Shown here piece by piece: positions 52,955 to 61,221 of a stretch of DNA of 64,000 nucleotides (the first letter of the stretch is position 1; every line of letters begins with the position of its first letter). Position numbers and translations under genes: made by a program. Under the pieces are notes generated by a model. It did not search any database and was not told the origin of the DNA. It saw only the letters and a list, made by a program, of their open reading frames with translations. This DNA comes from Acidobacteriota bacterium. GTDB taxonomy: Bacteria > Acidobacteriota > Aminicenantia > Aminicenantales > Saccharicenantaceae. The stretch covers positions 248,001 to 312,000 of the forward strand of contig JBDKSB010000001.1 in NCBI GenBank assembly GCA_039683095.1, written 5' to 3'.

Positions 52955-53569
52955 ATGATCAAGATGGTCGGCAAAAACGTGCTTTGGCCGGTCATTCTGT
53001 CGAGTCTCATCGCGTCGTCGGGCCCGGCCCAGTCACCGAACGCCGCCCGCGACGGCCTGGAACAGCCTGAAAAGGTCATGGAAGTGACCGGGGTGAAGCC
53101 CGGCATGGTCATCGGAGAGATCGGCGCGGGCCAGGGTTATTTCACGTTCTGGCTTTCCCATGGCGTGGGGGAGTCGGGGAAGGTCTACGCCAACGACATC
53201 GACGGCTCCGCCCTGGCGGCGATCGAACGGAGACGCGAGAGCGAGAAGGTCTCGAACATCGAAACCGTCCTCGGCACCGTGGCGGATCCCCGCTTCCCGT
53301 CCGCCTCGCTGGACATGGTCTTCATGGTCAACGCCTTCCACGACCTGGAGCGGCCGGTCGAGCTCCTGGCCAACCTCCTGCCCGCGCTGAAGACGGGCGC
53401 GACGGTCGTCATCATGGACAGGGATCCGGCCAGATTCAAGGACACACATCGCCACTTCCTGACCCGGGACGAAGTGGAGGAGACGATCGGACGGTCGGTT
53501 TTCGAGCTGGTCCGGGTGGAGACGTTCCTCCGCGACCATAACCTCTACATCCTCAAAGCCAGGAAATGA
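52955..53569 (+). CDS. Class I SAM methyltransferase with a signal-like N-terminus
   Basis: A 204-residue protein. Motif I is MVIGEIGAGQGYFTFWL (about 51-67), the acidic end of strand 2 is YANDIDGSAL, and motif post-II is DMVFMVNAFHDLERPVELL. These are UbiE/methyltransferase-11 features. The N-terminus (VGKNVLWPVILSSLIASSGP) looks like a signal peptide, which is odd because SAM is a cytoplasmic cofactor. GGAGG lies 4-6 nt before the ATG. Single gene. Substrate unknown. Confidence 0.82.
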   Translation: MIKMVGKNVLWPVILSSLIASSGPAQSPNAARDGLEQPEKVMEVTGVKPGMVIGEIGAGQGYFTFWLSHGVGESGKVYANDIDGSALAAIERRRESEKVSNIETVLGTVADPRFPSASLDMVFMVNAFHDLERPVELLANLLPALKTGATVVIMDRDPARFKDTHRHFLTRDEVEETIGRSVFELVRVETFLRDHNLYILKARK

Positions 53570-53596
53570 TCCCGGCCCCGTTCCGCCGTGCCGCGG

Positions 53597-55141
53597 CTAT
53601 CGGCCCAGCAGCCGGGCCGTGAGGCCGGCGGCCCGGCGGAAGGCCGCGGCCGCGTAGTCGTCGAGCAGCTTCTGGGCCCCGGCCTTGTCCTTGGCGTAGA
53701 GGGCGGCGAATTTCTTCTCGAACTTCGGCCGGTTCTCCAGGAGAGACCTTTCCTCGGGGAAGAGCCGGCGCTCGATGGTCAGGCGGACGAAGCGGTAGTT
53801 CTCCTCGGCGGCCTTCTCGAGCTCGAGGACCGCCGTGTTGAGGAGACGGCCCTTGCCGGCCTGCAGGGGGGCGTCGGCGAAATGCTGCCGGGCCAGGAGG
53901 GCGTCGTCGGGCTCGCTCGTCCCCACGCCGGCCCCCGGGGGCAGGGCCCCGACGCCGTAATAGAAGGGCACGTAGAGGGTCGTGTCCGGCTTGCCGAAAG
54001 CCAGCCAGATCGCGATCGAGAGCGGTTCCGGCCGGTCCGGCCGGAGCGAGACGATGAACGAATCGATGGTCGAGGCGGTGCAGATCGTCCGGAACCTGGT
54101 CTTGTTCGGAGTGCCGGTCCGGTAGCCGTTCGTGGCGTCGTATTCGGTGCCCTCGTAATGATCGCGCAGGATGGCCATCAGGGCCGCGGCGGTCATCTTC
54201 TTCCCCGGCTTCACGGAGAAGGGATAGTCGCCGCCGAGCTTCCACGGCCTCCCGGTCACGAGGCACAGGCCCCGCCAGTGGCGGAGGGTGTTGCCGTCGT
54301 CGACCGGCTGCCGGCTCGTCGGCCGGTCGAAGGCCTTCTTGAAGTCGAACGGCCCGTCCTTGGCCTCTTCGTACCAGCCGCTGCGCGCCGCGTATTCGAC
54401 GATGTCCGGGCTGCCCAGGAAATGGTCGGCGTCGCCGGGGCGGATCTGCCGGATCGTGTAGTAATTCGGGATGACGGCCACCTCGTCGTCGGGGACGCGC
54501 TGGGCGTACCAGCGGCGGCCCCTCAGGATGGCCAGCATCCAGGCCTCGTCCTTGTCGGCGATGGAGTAGGTCCGGCCGGAGGAGCGGTAGCCGTACCGTT
54601 CGACCAGCTCGCCGGCCAGCCGGACGGCCTCGCGGGCCGAGGTCGCCTTCTCGGCCAGGAGCCGGCGGAGCATCCAGCCGATGCCGCCGTCGGTGTAGTC
54701 CTCCTCGGTCGCGCGCGACGGGCAGGCGTCGGAGGTGATGGCGACGCCGTGCTCGTTGACGAAGCTGTCGGCGAACTCCTGGGTCGTGGCTTCGATCCAG
54801 AGGAAGCCGTTCGTCCGGCTGTCGGTCTCGTAGAACGCGCCCTTGCCGAGATCGACCCGGCGGGACGAGCCGGCGTCGCGGCCGCGGATCTTGCGCACGT
54901 TGACGATGATGGCGCCGCGGTCGTCCTCGTTGTGGGCGACCATGACCGCGCCGTCGGCGCTGGCCTTCTTGCCGACCAGGACCGTGAAACACTCGCCGTC
55001 CTCGCCGCCGTCCCCAGGGGCAACCGGCGCGGCAAGGGTTGGCGCTGGGCCGGCCGGCGCCGCGTGGGACGGCAGGATCAGCAGGGCGGTCGCGAGGGCG
55101 AGGGATTGGACGGCGGCGAGCGGCTTCAGGGCGTTCTTCAT
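53597..55141 (-). CDS. C69 family dipeptidase
   Basis: A 514-residue exported peptidase. The signal peptide and propeptide end before Gly-Glu-Cys-Phe-Thr-Val. That Cys becomes the N-terminal nucleophile, followed by the family signature LVGKKASADGAVMVAHNEDD. Later segments (NEHGVAITSDACPSRATEED, WMLAILRGRRWYAQRVPDDE) match peptidase C69 / PepD-like enzymes that cleave dipeptides. The ATG at 55141 has no clear ribosome site; a TAAATT box ends 7 nt upstream, suggesting a leaderless mRNA. It is probably periplasmic. Confidence 0.9.
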   Translation of the reverse strand: MKNALKPLAAVQSLALATALLILPSHAAPAGPAPTLAAPVAPGDGGEDGECFTVLVGKKASADGAVMVAHNEDDRGAIIVNVRKIRGRDAGSSRRVDLGKGAFYETDSRTNGFLWIEATTQEFADSFVNEHGVAITSDACPSRATEEDYTDGGIGWMLRRLLAEKATSAREAVRLAGELVERYGYRSSGRTYSIADKDEAWMLAILRGRRWYAQRVPDDEVAVIPNYYTIRQIRPGDADHFLGSPDIVEYAARSGWYEEAKDGPFDFKKAFDRPTSRQPVDDGNTLRHWRGLCLVTGRPWKLGGDYPFSVKPGKKMTAAALMAILRDHYEGTEYDATNGYRTGTPNKTRFRTICTASTIDSFIVSLRPDRPEPLSIAIWLAFGKPDTTLYVPFYYGVGALPPGAGVGTSEPDDALLARQHFADAPLQAGKGRLLNTAVLELEKAAEENYRFVRLTIERRLFPEERSLLENRPKFEKKFAALYAKDKAGAQKLLDDYAAAAFRRAAGLTARLLGR

Positions 55142-55148
55142 GCCCCCC

Positions 55149-55177
55149 AATTTACCCCACGGGCGGGGTCCGTTCAA
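55149..55177 (-). promoter_or_regulatory. Promoter of the C69 dipeptidase gene
   Basis: TTGAAC (55172-55177, minus strand) and TAAATT (55149-55154) at 17 bp; the -10 ends 7 nt before the ATG. Confidence 0.55.
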
Positions 55178-55251
55178 GCGGGATCGGCCGGCCGGGCGCT
55201 TTTCCGGGGCGCGGCGGCCTCCGCTTCCCGGGCGGCGCTCGAAAAGGCCGG

Positions 55252-57108
55252 CTATTTCAGCCAGGCGTCGAGCAGGGCCTTTTGGGCGGCGGTCGGATCC
55301 GCGAGCGGCCTGATGCGCCAGCTCGGCTCGGCCTTCCGCCCCAGTTCGACCTCCGCCTCGGCTGCCCGGCCGCGCCGGGCATAGAGGACGCGGACCTTGG
55401 CGCCGGGCTTGAAGCCGCCGAGGACGTCCTGGAGCGAGCGTGGCGTCACCCGCGCGCCGCCGACCGCCAGGATCTCGTCCTGGGCGCTCAGCCCGGCGAG
55501 CGAGGCGGGGGAATCGGCCTCGACGGCCGAGACGACCGCGCCTCCGTTCTGGTCCTCGGTCGTGGCGCCGAACCAGGGGCGGGCGGACGGGCGCGGCTCG
55601 AGATCGATCGTCAGGCCGGTGCCGGCGAGATACTTGGCGTAGTCCCACTTTTCGCTGGTCGCGGCGTAGACGTCGAAGATCTCGCCGAGCGGCGCGCCGG
55701 CCGCGCGCTCGCAGGCCTGGCGCAGCTCCGCGTCCGTGAAGCCGCGCTTCTTGCCTTTGTAGTACGTCCGGTAGAGCGTGCGCATCACGTCGTCGAGGGA
55801 CGAGCGGCCCTTCGACGCCTCCCGGATCCCGAGGTCGAGCAGGAGCCCCAGTCCGCAGCCGATGTCGTAGTAGGAGATGGTCGTGTTGGCGGCGTGCTCG
55901 CTCCGGCCGAAATAGCCCGTCCAGGCGTCGAAGCTCGACAGGCGCGCCGACTCGTGGCGGCGGCCGGGGGCGTTCTCGTAGACGGCGATCGTCGAACCGA
56001 GCCGGTCGAGGACCTCGTCGCGGGCCATCAATCCCGCCCGGTTGAGCAGGATGTGCTCGTAATAGACCGTGACGCCCTCGGAGAACCAGAGCAGGTTGGT
56101 GTAGTTCTCGCGGTCGTAGTCGAAGGGGCCGAGGGCGATCGGCCGGATGGACTTGACGTTGAACAGGTGGAAATACTCGTGGGCGATGAAGGTCAGCCAG
56201 CGCGCGTAACCCCGGGCGTCGGCGAGCGAGGCGGGATTCAGCGTCACGGCCGCGGAGTTCAGGTGCTCGAGCCCGCCGCCGCCGGGGCCGATGACGAGGA
56301 ACGTGTAATGGCGGTAGGGCAGGTCGCCCATGAGCGCAGCGGCGGCCTCGACGATCCTGGCCAGGTCGCCCGTGAACTTGACCCGGTCGAAGGCGCCGAG
56401 GTCATAGGCGGCGACCGTGTGGGGGCGCCCCGCGGCCTCGAAGGTCAGGATCTCCTGGCGGCCGATCATGATGGGGCAATCGTAGAGCGTGTCGAAATCG
56501 GGCGCCGTGAACGTCCGGGGACGCCCGGGGACGGGCTCGAGGCCCGTCGAGACCTCCGGCCAGCCCGCGGCCGGGAGGATGTTGACCGTGACGGGATCGG
56601 CCAGGCGGCCGGCCACGTGCATGAAGACGCCCGCCGGGGTGATGAAGCCGCCGTCGTCGGCGAGGTAGCTCGCGGCCACGAAGCGGTTGAAGGCGTAGAC
56701 GTCGTAGCTCACGACGATCGCGGCCGCCCGGCCGGCGCGGACGCGCCAGGCGTTCTTGGCCGTCTTCTCCCAGGCGAGGGCGCGGCCGGCGCCGTCCTCG
56801 GCCCGGAAGTCCTTGACGTTCCTGGCGTAATCCATGATCTGGTAGTAGCCGGGCGTCCAGGCGGGCATCTTGAATTCCTGGGTCTCGCCCCGGAGGCCCT
56901 CGGCCCGGAAGACCACGTGGTAATAGTGCGTTGACGGCCGCTCCATGGACACCGTGATGGACAGGGAGGAGGCGGCCGGCCGCGCCTGCTCCGTCCCGGC
57001 GGCGGGGGCCGGGGCTCCGGCCAGAAGGGGTCCGGCGGCGCAGGCCAGGATGGCCAATAGGGCAAGGAGAGATCGGCCGCCGCGGCGCGGGCGCTTGATC
57101 GTTTTCAT
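55252..57108 (-). CDS. M61 family glycyl aminopeptidase with PDZ domain
   Basis: A 618-residue exported metallopeptidase. A signal peptide (about 1-31) is followed by an N-terminal beta domain (MPAWTPGYYQIMDYARNV) and a catalytic domain with the zinc motif His310-Glu311-Tyr-Phe-His314. The substrate-loop signature GGGGLEHLNSAAVTLN lies just before it and NLLWFSEGVTVYYEHI after it. The C-terminal PDZ domain (about 520-600) has ADSPASLAGLSAQDEILAVG. Length is normal for M61. GGAGG lies 7 nt before the ATG; promoter at 57135-57163. It likely trims peptides in the periplasm. Confidence 0.92.
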   Translation of the reverse strand: MKTIKRPRRGGRSLLALLAILACAAGPLLAGAPAPAAGTEQARPAASSLSITVSMERPSTHYYHVVFRAEGLRGETQEFKMPAWTPGYYQIMDYARNVKDFRAEDGAGRALAWEKTAKNAWRVRAGRAAAIVVSYDVYAFNRFVAASYLADDGGFITPAGVFMHVAGRLADPVTVNILPAAGWPEVSTGLEPVPGRPRTFTAPDFDTLYDCPIMIGRQEILTFEAAGRPHTVAAYDLGAFDRVKFTGDLARIVEAAAALMGDLPYRHYTFLVIGPGGGGLEHLNSAAVTLNPASLADARGYARWLTFIAHEYFHLFNVKSIRPIALGPFDYDRENYTNLLWFSEGVTVYYEHILLNRAGLMARDEVLDRLGSTIAVYENAPGRRHESARLSSFDAWTGYFGRSEHAANTTISYYDIGCGLGLLLDLGIREASKGRSSLDDVMRTLYRTYYKGKKRGFTDAELRQACERAAGAPLGEIFDVYAATSEKWDYAKYLAGTGLTIDLEPRPSARPWFGATTEDQNGGAVVSAVEADSPASLAGLSAQDEILAVGGARVTPRSLQDVLGGFKPGAKVRVLYARRGRAAEAEVELGRKAEPSWRIRPLADPTAAQKALLDAWLK

Positions 57109-57134
57109 GGGGGGGCCTCCGTTCAGGGAGCCGA

Positions 57135-57163
57135 ATGATAACGCCGCCCGGCCGGAGGGTCAA
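57135..57163 (-). promoter_or_regulatory. Promoter of the M61 peptidase gene
   Basis: TTGACC (57158-57163, minus strand) and TATCAT (57135-57140) at 17 bp. Confidence 0.65.
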
Positions 57164-57185
57164 GGAGCGGCGCGGGGCCGGATCC

Positions 57186-58451
57186 TCAGATCCTGAATCC
57201 GATCCTCAGGCCGCACGACAGGCCGCTGAGGGAGTAGGCCTGGGAGGGGATCGTCACCTGGACCGGGCGGACGACGGGTTCTCCCTCGTTCTGAATGTCG
57301 TCGACGTCCCAGAAGCTCGCTTCCGCCGTTCCGATGGCGTCGGAGAACGTGGCTTGGCAGCGGCGATAGCTGTAGAAGACCCCCAGGAAGAGATTCCGGG
57401 TGAAAAAGCGATCTGCCGCGGCGTGGATCCTATACGACAGGACGGTCTTTTTCTCGGCCGTGACGGTCATGTAGGAGGATTCGGCCGAGATCCGGGCCGG
57501 CCCGGCCGCGGCGCCGATCTCGACGGACCACCGTCCGCCGCGGACGGCCGCGATCGGACGATAGCTCAAGCCGGCGAGCGCGGCGCTGAACCGGGCCACC
57601 TGGTCGTACCCGAAAAAGGCCCGATAGGTCAGGCCGTCGGCCGTCGAGACGAAGCGCGCATCGGCCCAGCCCCAGCCCCGCCGCTCCTCGCCCAGGAAGA
57701 AAAACTCGATCTCCGAGGACCAATGTTCCGCCCAATCGCAAGCCAAACTGACGGGGCCCCAGGAAGCCCAATCGAGCCCGATCTGCCGGCTTTGGATCAG
57801 AGTGCAGACATGGGGGCCTTCCTCCCCGGGCGGAACGTCGCCCCGGAAGATCCAGGGAACGTCCGTCAGGCGCGATCCCCATCTCTCGGACCGGAAGGAC
57901 ATGGTCGAACCGAAGCCCAGCCGGAATCGGGGCCGCCGGCGCGGGCCGGCCGTCCTCGCCAGCCGGGCCTCGCGCGAGACGCTTCTCAAGATATCCAGGC
58001 GGGCGGCCACGTCGTCGTCCGCCTCCCCGGCCAGGACGAGCTTCCTGTCGCCGCTCATGATAACGCCGCCGGCCGTCGCGCCGAGCGCGCCCAGGACGCC
58101 GCCGAGGCATGCGCTCAGCCCCTGGAAATCGTTGCCCTCGCCGGCGCCCGAACCCAGCGCCCCGGCCCCGGCCAGAGCCCCGACAAGGATCAGGAATCCC
58201 GTCGGGCTTTTCCGGACGATCCTCACCTTCTGGATCTCGCCGCGGCCGACGCTGATGTCCCCGCCCGTCGGGCTCAGCAGGAGCAGGGAGTCGGGCTTGA
58301 CGGCGATGAGTTCGCCGCTCTGCCGGCTTCCATCGAGCTTGGTGACGACGACCGTCGCGCCCCGCGTCTCCTGGGCGGCGAGCCCGACGGGGGAAAGGAC
58401 GAAGGCGATGATGAGCGCCGCTGCGACGCCGGGGACCGAAACGTTCCTCAT
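57186..58451 (-). CDS. Exported protein, Sm-like start and outer-membrane barrel, function unknown
   Basis: A 421-residue protein. A signal peptide (about 1-26, ending Leu-Ala-Ala-Gln) is followed by a short beta domain (VTKLDGSRQSGELIAVKPDS, then GGDISVGRGEIQKVRIV) like those in secreted proteins annotated as Sm-like. A Gly-rich hydrophobic stretch follows (about 85-130). The remaining 270 residues show alternating strands with a final Ile-Gly-Phe-Arg-Ile, suggesting a small outer-membrane barrel. The family is not recognised. TTGACA at about 20 bp from TATACT lies upstream, and GGGAGG near the start. Confidence 0.72.
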   Translation of the reverse strand: MRNVSVPGVAAALIIAFVLSPVGLAAQETRGATVVVTKLDGSRQSGELIAVKPDSLLLLSPTGGDISVGRGEIQKVRIVRKSPTGFLILVGALAGAGALGSGAGEGNDFQGLSACLGGVLGALGATAGGVIMSGDRKLVLAGEADDDVAARLDILRSVSREARLARTAGPRRRPRFRLGFGSTMSFRSERWGSRLTDVPWIFRGDVPPGEEGPHVCTLIQSRQIGLDWASWGPVSLACDWAEHWSSEIEFFFLGEERRGWGWADARFVSTADGLTYRAFFGYDQVARFSAALAGLSYRPIAAVRGGRWSVEIGAAAGPARISAESSYMTVTAEKKTVLSYRIHAAADRFFTRNLFLGVFYSYRRCQATFSDAIGTAEASFWDVDDIQNEGEPVVRPVQVTIPSQAYSLSGLSCGLRIGFRI

Positions 58452-58573
58452 GTCGGGATCCTCCCTTCGGCGCCAGTATATTCCTACGTCGCGGGGAAGC
58501 TGTCAACGTTTTGTCGAGGATTCCGCCGGGCCCGATTTCCTTCTCGAGCCGAAGACGCGCGCCTATCGGCCCT

Positions 58574-58590
58574 GGAAGCCCGGGGCTTCC
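58574..58590. promoter_or_regulatory. Palindromic operator candidate touching the ankyrin promoter
   Basis: GGAAGCCC and GGGCTTCC are perfect 8-bp arms around one central G. The palindrome ends at 58590, and the -35 box begins at 58591, an ideal position for a regulator. Confidence 0.45.
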
Positions 58591-58618
58591 TTGACAACAT
58601 CGAACCGGGACCTATCTA
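58591..58618 (+). promoter_or_regulatory. Promoter of the ankyrin-repeat gene
   Basis: TTGACA (58591-58596) and TATCTA (58613-58618) at 16 bp. The leader is about 100 nt. The pair of boxes resembles the promoter of the beta-helix gene at 35534. Confidence 0.6.
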
Positions 58619-58726
58619 TATCTTTGGACGGATCGCCGGCGAGGGCCTGAGCAGCCTCGCCGCGGCATCCCGGCTTGGTCGGCGGAGCCCCGTCAACGGC
58701 CCCGGCCGGGATCGAAGGGGGAGGCC

Positions 58727-60388
58727 ATGAAAAAGGCATGGAGCCTGGGAGGCGTGGTCTGCGGCGCGATATTGATGAGCGTGGTTCCGGTCCGCTCGGC
58801 CGGACCCGCCGCGCAGGAGCAGCCCGCCGGCAAGCCGCAGGTCATTGACATGGGGAGCTTCCGGGTCAGCCCGCCGCCCGGCGGCAGATGGCATGTCGAG
58901 GTGAGCAAGGACGAGGAGCAGGTCACTTTTCTAAGGTCCAAAGGAGGAGGGCTGCTGAGCCAGCTGGCCCCGACCACTCAGCAGCGGGAAGTGTTCATCA
59001 TGGTCGAGGGCAAAACGCTCCAGCCTTGGAACTGGCCGATGACCGAAGCCGCGGCCGTGGACTACTTCATCCAAGAATATATCAGCCAGATGTCTTCGGG
59101 GTCGGGGGCCCCTCTTGAGCTCATCGACAAGGAAGATATTCAGGTGGGCGCCAAGAAGCTCCGGTCCGCCTGCTTCCAGGGGACCATTGCGGACAAAGAC
59201 GATCCCGACGTGCTTTTCACCCAAGACCAGTACGCCTATCTCTATCTCCCTCCCGATTTCAGGAAGACCCACCGGATCTTCGTGTTCCAATCGATCTATA
59301 CCAGGCCGGGTTACGGGTTGAAGTTCTTCAGGAACCCGGGTGAGAAGCCTGTGTTTGCGGTCATCGAGTCCCTCGAGATCCCGGATCCGCTCGAGGCCGC
59401 GACGGGACCCGACGGCGAGCTCCTCCGGGCGGCGGCCAAGGGAGATGTGGAAGCGGCCCGGCGGGCGCTTGACGGCGGGGCCGCGGCCGATGCCGCCGTG
59501 CCCGGAATGACCGCACTCGGCGCCGCGGCCTGGACCGGAAAGAGGGACGTCGTCGGTCTTCTGCTGGCCAAAGGCGCGGACGTCAACAAGGCCGACATGT
59601 CCGGAGGCCGTACGCCTCTGCACCGGGCCCTTGGCGGCGGAGACGGGGAGATCGCCGGGATGCTCATCCAGGCCGGGGCCCGGCCCGATCCGCGGACCTT
59701 GGCCGGCCATTCGCCCCTGATGTACGCCGCGATCTACGGGTTCGGCGACATCGTTTCGGGTCTCATCGAGCGAGGCGCGGATATCAACGCCCGGACCAAT
59801 GACGGCGAAACGGCCCTGACTTTCGCGGCCCGCCATGGATCGGCCGAGATGACCCGGTTGCTGATCGACAAGGGGGCCGCCCTGAACGTCCAGGCAAAAA
59901 CGGGATGGACGCCCCTGATCGGCGCCCTGTATGAAAAACATGAAGACGTGGCCCGGATGCTTCTCGACCGGGGCGCCGACGCCGGGCTCAAGGCCACGAC
60001 GGGGTGGAACGCCCTCATGATGGCTATCAGCATGGGCCACGATTCCGAGATCATCCGGACCTTGATCGAGAAGGGAGCGGACGTCAACGCGAGATTGCCG
60101 GACAATGGATGGTCGCCGCTCCTGCTGGCCTTGTCCTTCGAGGGGTTAGACGAGATCGCCGGGGCGCTCATCGATGCCGGCGCGGATCCCCAGGCCAGGA
60201 TGAACAACGGATGGACCACCCTCATGTTCGCCGCCAAGAACGCTTCGGCGGACACGGTCAAGCGCCTTCTCGCCAAGGGCGTCGACGTCAACGCCAAGGG
60301 CGCCCATAAGCGCACGGCCCTGAGGATCGCGAGGAAGGCGGGCCGGTCCGACATCGTGAAGCTGCTCCAGGCCGCCGGGGCGAAGTGA
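58727..60388 (+). CDS. Exported ankyrin-repeat protein
   Basis: A 553-residue protein. A signal peptide (about 1-27) is followed by a unique N-terminal domain (about 30-220; FRVSPPPGGRWHVEVSKDEE) and then about ten ankyrin repeats (about 225-550), for example GKRDVVGLLLAKGADVNKAD and GSAEMTRLLIDKGAALNVQA. Ankyrin repeats mediate protein binding; bacterial exported examples occur in host-associated and free-living cells. GGGGGAGG lies before the ATG. Promoter and operator candidate at 58574-58618. The repeat region has the same base composition as its neighbours, giving no sign of recent transfer. Confidence 0.88.
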   Translation: MKKAWSLGGVVCGAILMSVVPVRSAGPAAQEQPAGKPQVIDMGSFRVSPPPGGRWHVEVSKDEEQVTFLRSKGGGLLSQLAPTTQQREVFIMVEGKTLQPWNWPMTEAAAVDYFIQEYISQMSSGSGAPLELIDKEDIQVGAKKLRSACFQGTIADKDDPDVLFTQDQYAYLYLPPDFRKTHRIFVFQSIYTRPGYGLKFFRNPGEKPVFAVIESLEIPDPLEAATGPDGELLRAAAKGDVEAARRALDGGAAADAAVPGMTALGAAAWTGKRDVVGLLLAKGADVNKADMSGGRTPLHRALGGGDGEIAGMLIQAGARPDPRTLAGHSPLMYAAIYGFGDIVSGLIERGADINARTNDGETALTFAARHGSAEMTRLLIDKGAALNVQAKTGWTPLIGALYEKHEDVARMLLDRGADAGLKATTGWNALMMAISMGHDSEIIRTLIEKGADVNARLPDNGWSPLLLALSFEGLDEIAGALIDAGADPQARMNNGWTTLMFAAKNASADTVKRLLAKGVDVNAKGAHKRTALRIARKAGRSDIVKLLQAAGAK

Positions 60389-60460
60389 AGAGCTTGCCGT
60401 TGACAGGCCGGGCGATGCGCCGATAGAATGGCTCCGCCCCCGGACGAGGGGGAGAAAGCC

Positions 60461-61123
60461 ATGGATCATCAGGACCTGAAGGCCTTTGCCGCCGGTCTCG
60501 GCTTCGACCTCTTCGGCGCGGCGGACGTCACGGCGATCCGGGGCGATTTCCTGCTCGAGCCGAAGACGCGCGACCGGTTCGACCTGGCCGTCGCGCTGGG
60601 CAAGCGCCTGAGCGGCGCCGTTCTCGACGACATCCCCGACCGCCCGACCTCGCTCTACTTCCACCATTACCGGCAGGTCAACAATTTCCTCGACCGGGGC
60701 GCGCTCCTCGTCGCCGGAGAGATCCAGAAGAGGGGATACCGGGCCCTGCCCGTCGCCGCATCCCAGATCATCGATTGGGAGGGGCAGCGGGCCCACGTCT
60801 CCCACAAGCACGTCGGGCGGCTGGCCGGCCTGGGCTGGTTCGGCCGCAACAACCTCCTCGTCAACCCGGAGTTCGGCGCGCAGTTCCGGCTGGTCACGCT
60901 GCTGACCGACATGCCGCTCGAGCCCGGCGTCCCGCTCGACCGCGGCTGCGGCGCCTGCCGGGCCTGCGTCAAGGCCTGTCCCTGCGGGGCCATCAAGGAC
61001 GCGCCTGACGCCTTCGACCACCGGGCCTGCTACGAGACGCTCAAGGAATTCCGCAAGAAGGGCTACACGACCCAGTTCATCTGCGGCATCTGCGTCCGCG
61101 ACTGCCGCGGGCCGAAACCCTGA
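60461..61123 (+). CDS. Short QueG-like 4Fe-4S protein
   Basis: A 220-residue cytosolic protein. The C-terminal half has a double cluster motif, CGACRACVKACPCGA and CGICVRDCRGPK, as in the Fe-S domain of epoxyqueuosine reductase. The preceding HVGRLAGLGWFGRNNLLVNP also matches that family, which normally is about 300-380 residues and binds cobalamin. This form lacks the usual N-terminal extension and C-terminal HEAT region, so a different reductase role is likely. The ATG at 60461 has GGGGGAG at good spacing; an ATG at 60428 overlaps a TAGAAT box. Confidence 0.8.
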   Translation: MDHQDLKAFAAGLGFDLFGAADVTAIRGDFLLEPKTRDRFDLAVALGKRLSGAVLDDIPDRPTSLYFHHYRQVNNFLDRGALLVAGEIQKRGYRALPVAASQIIDWEGQRAHVSHKHVGRLAGLGWFGRNNLLVNPEFGAQFRLVTLLTDMPLEPGVPLDRGCGACRACVKACPCGAIKDAPDAFDHRACYETLKEFRKKGYTTQFICGICVRDCRGPKP

Positions 61124-61221
61124 GGCCGGCCCGGGAGCCGGCCGCCCGCTTCCGTCGCGCGCGGCGGGCCCGGAGATATGGTAAATTGAAAAGGCCGGAC
61201 GTTCGCCAAAGGAGGACGGCC

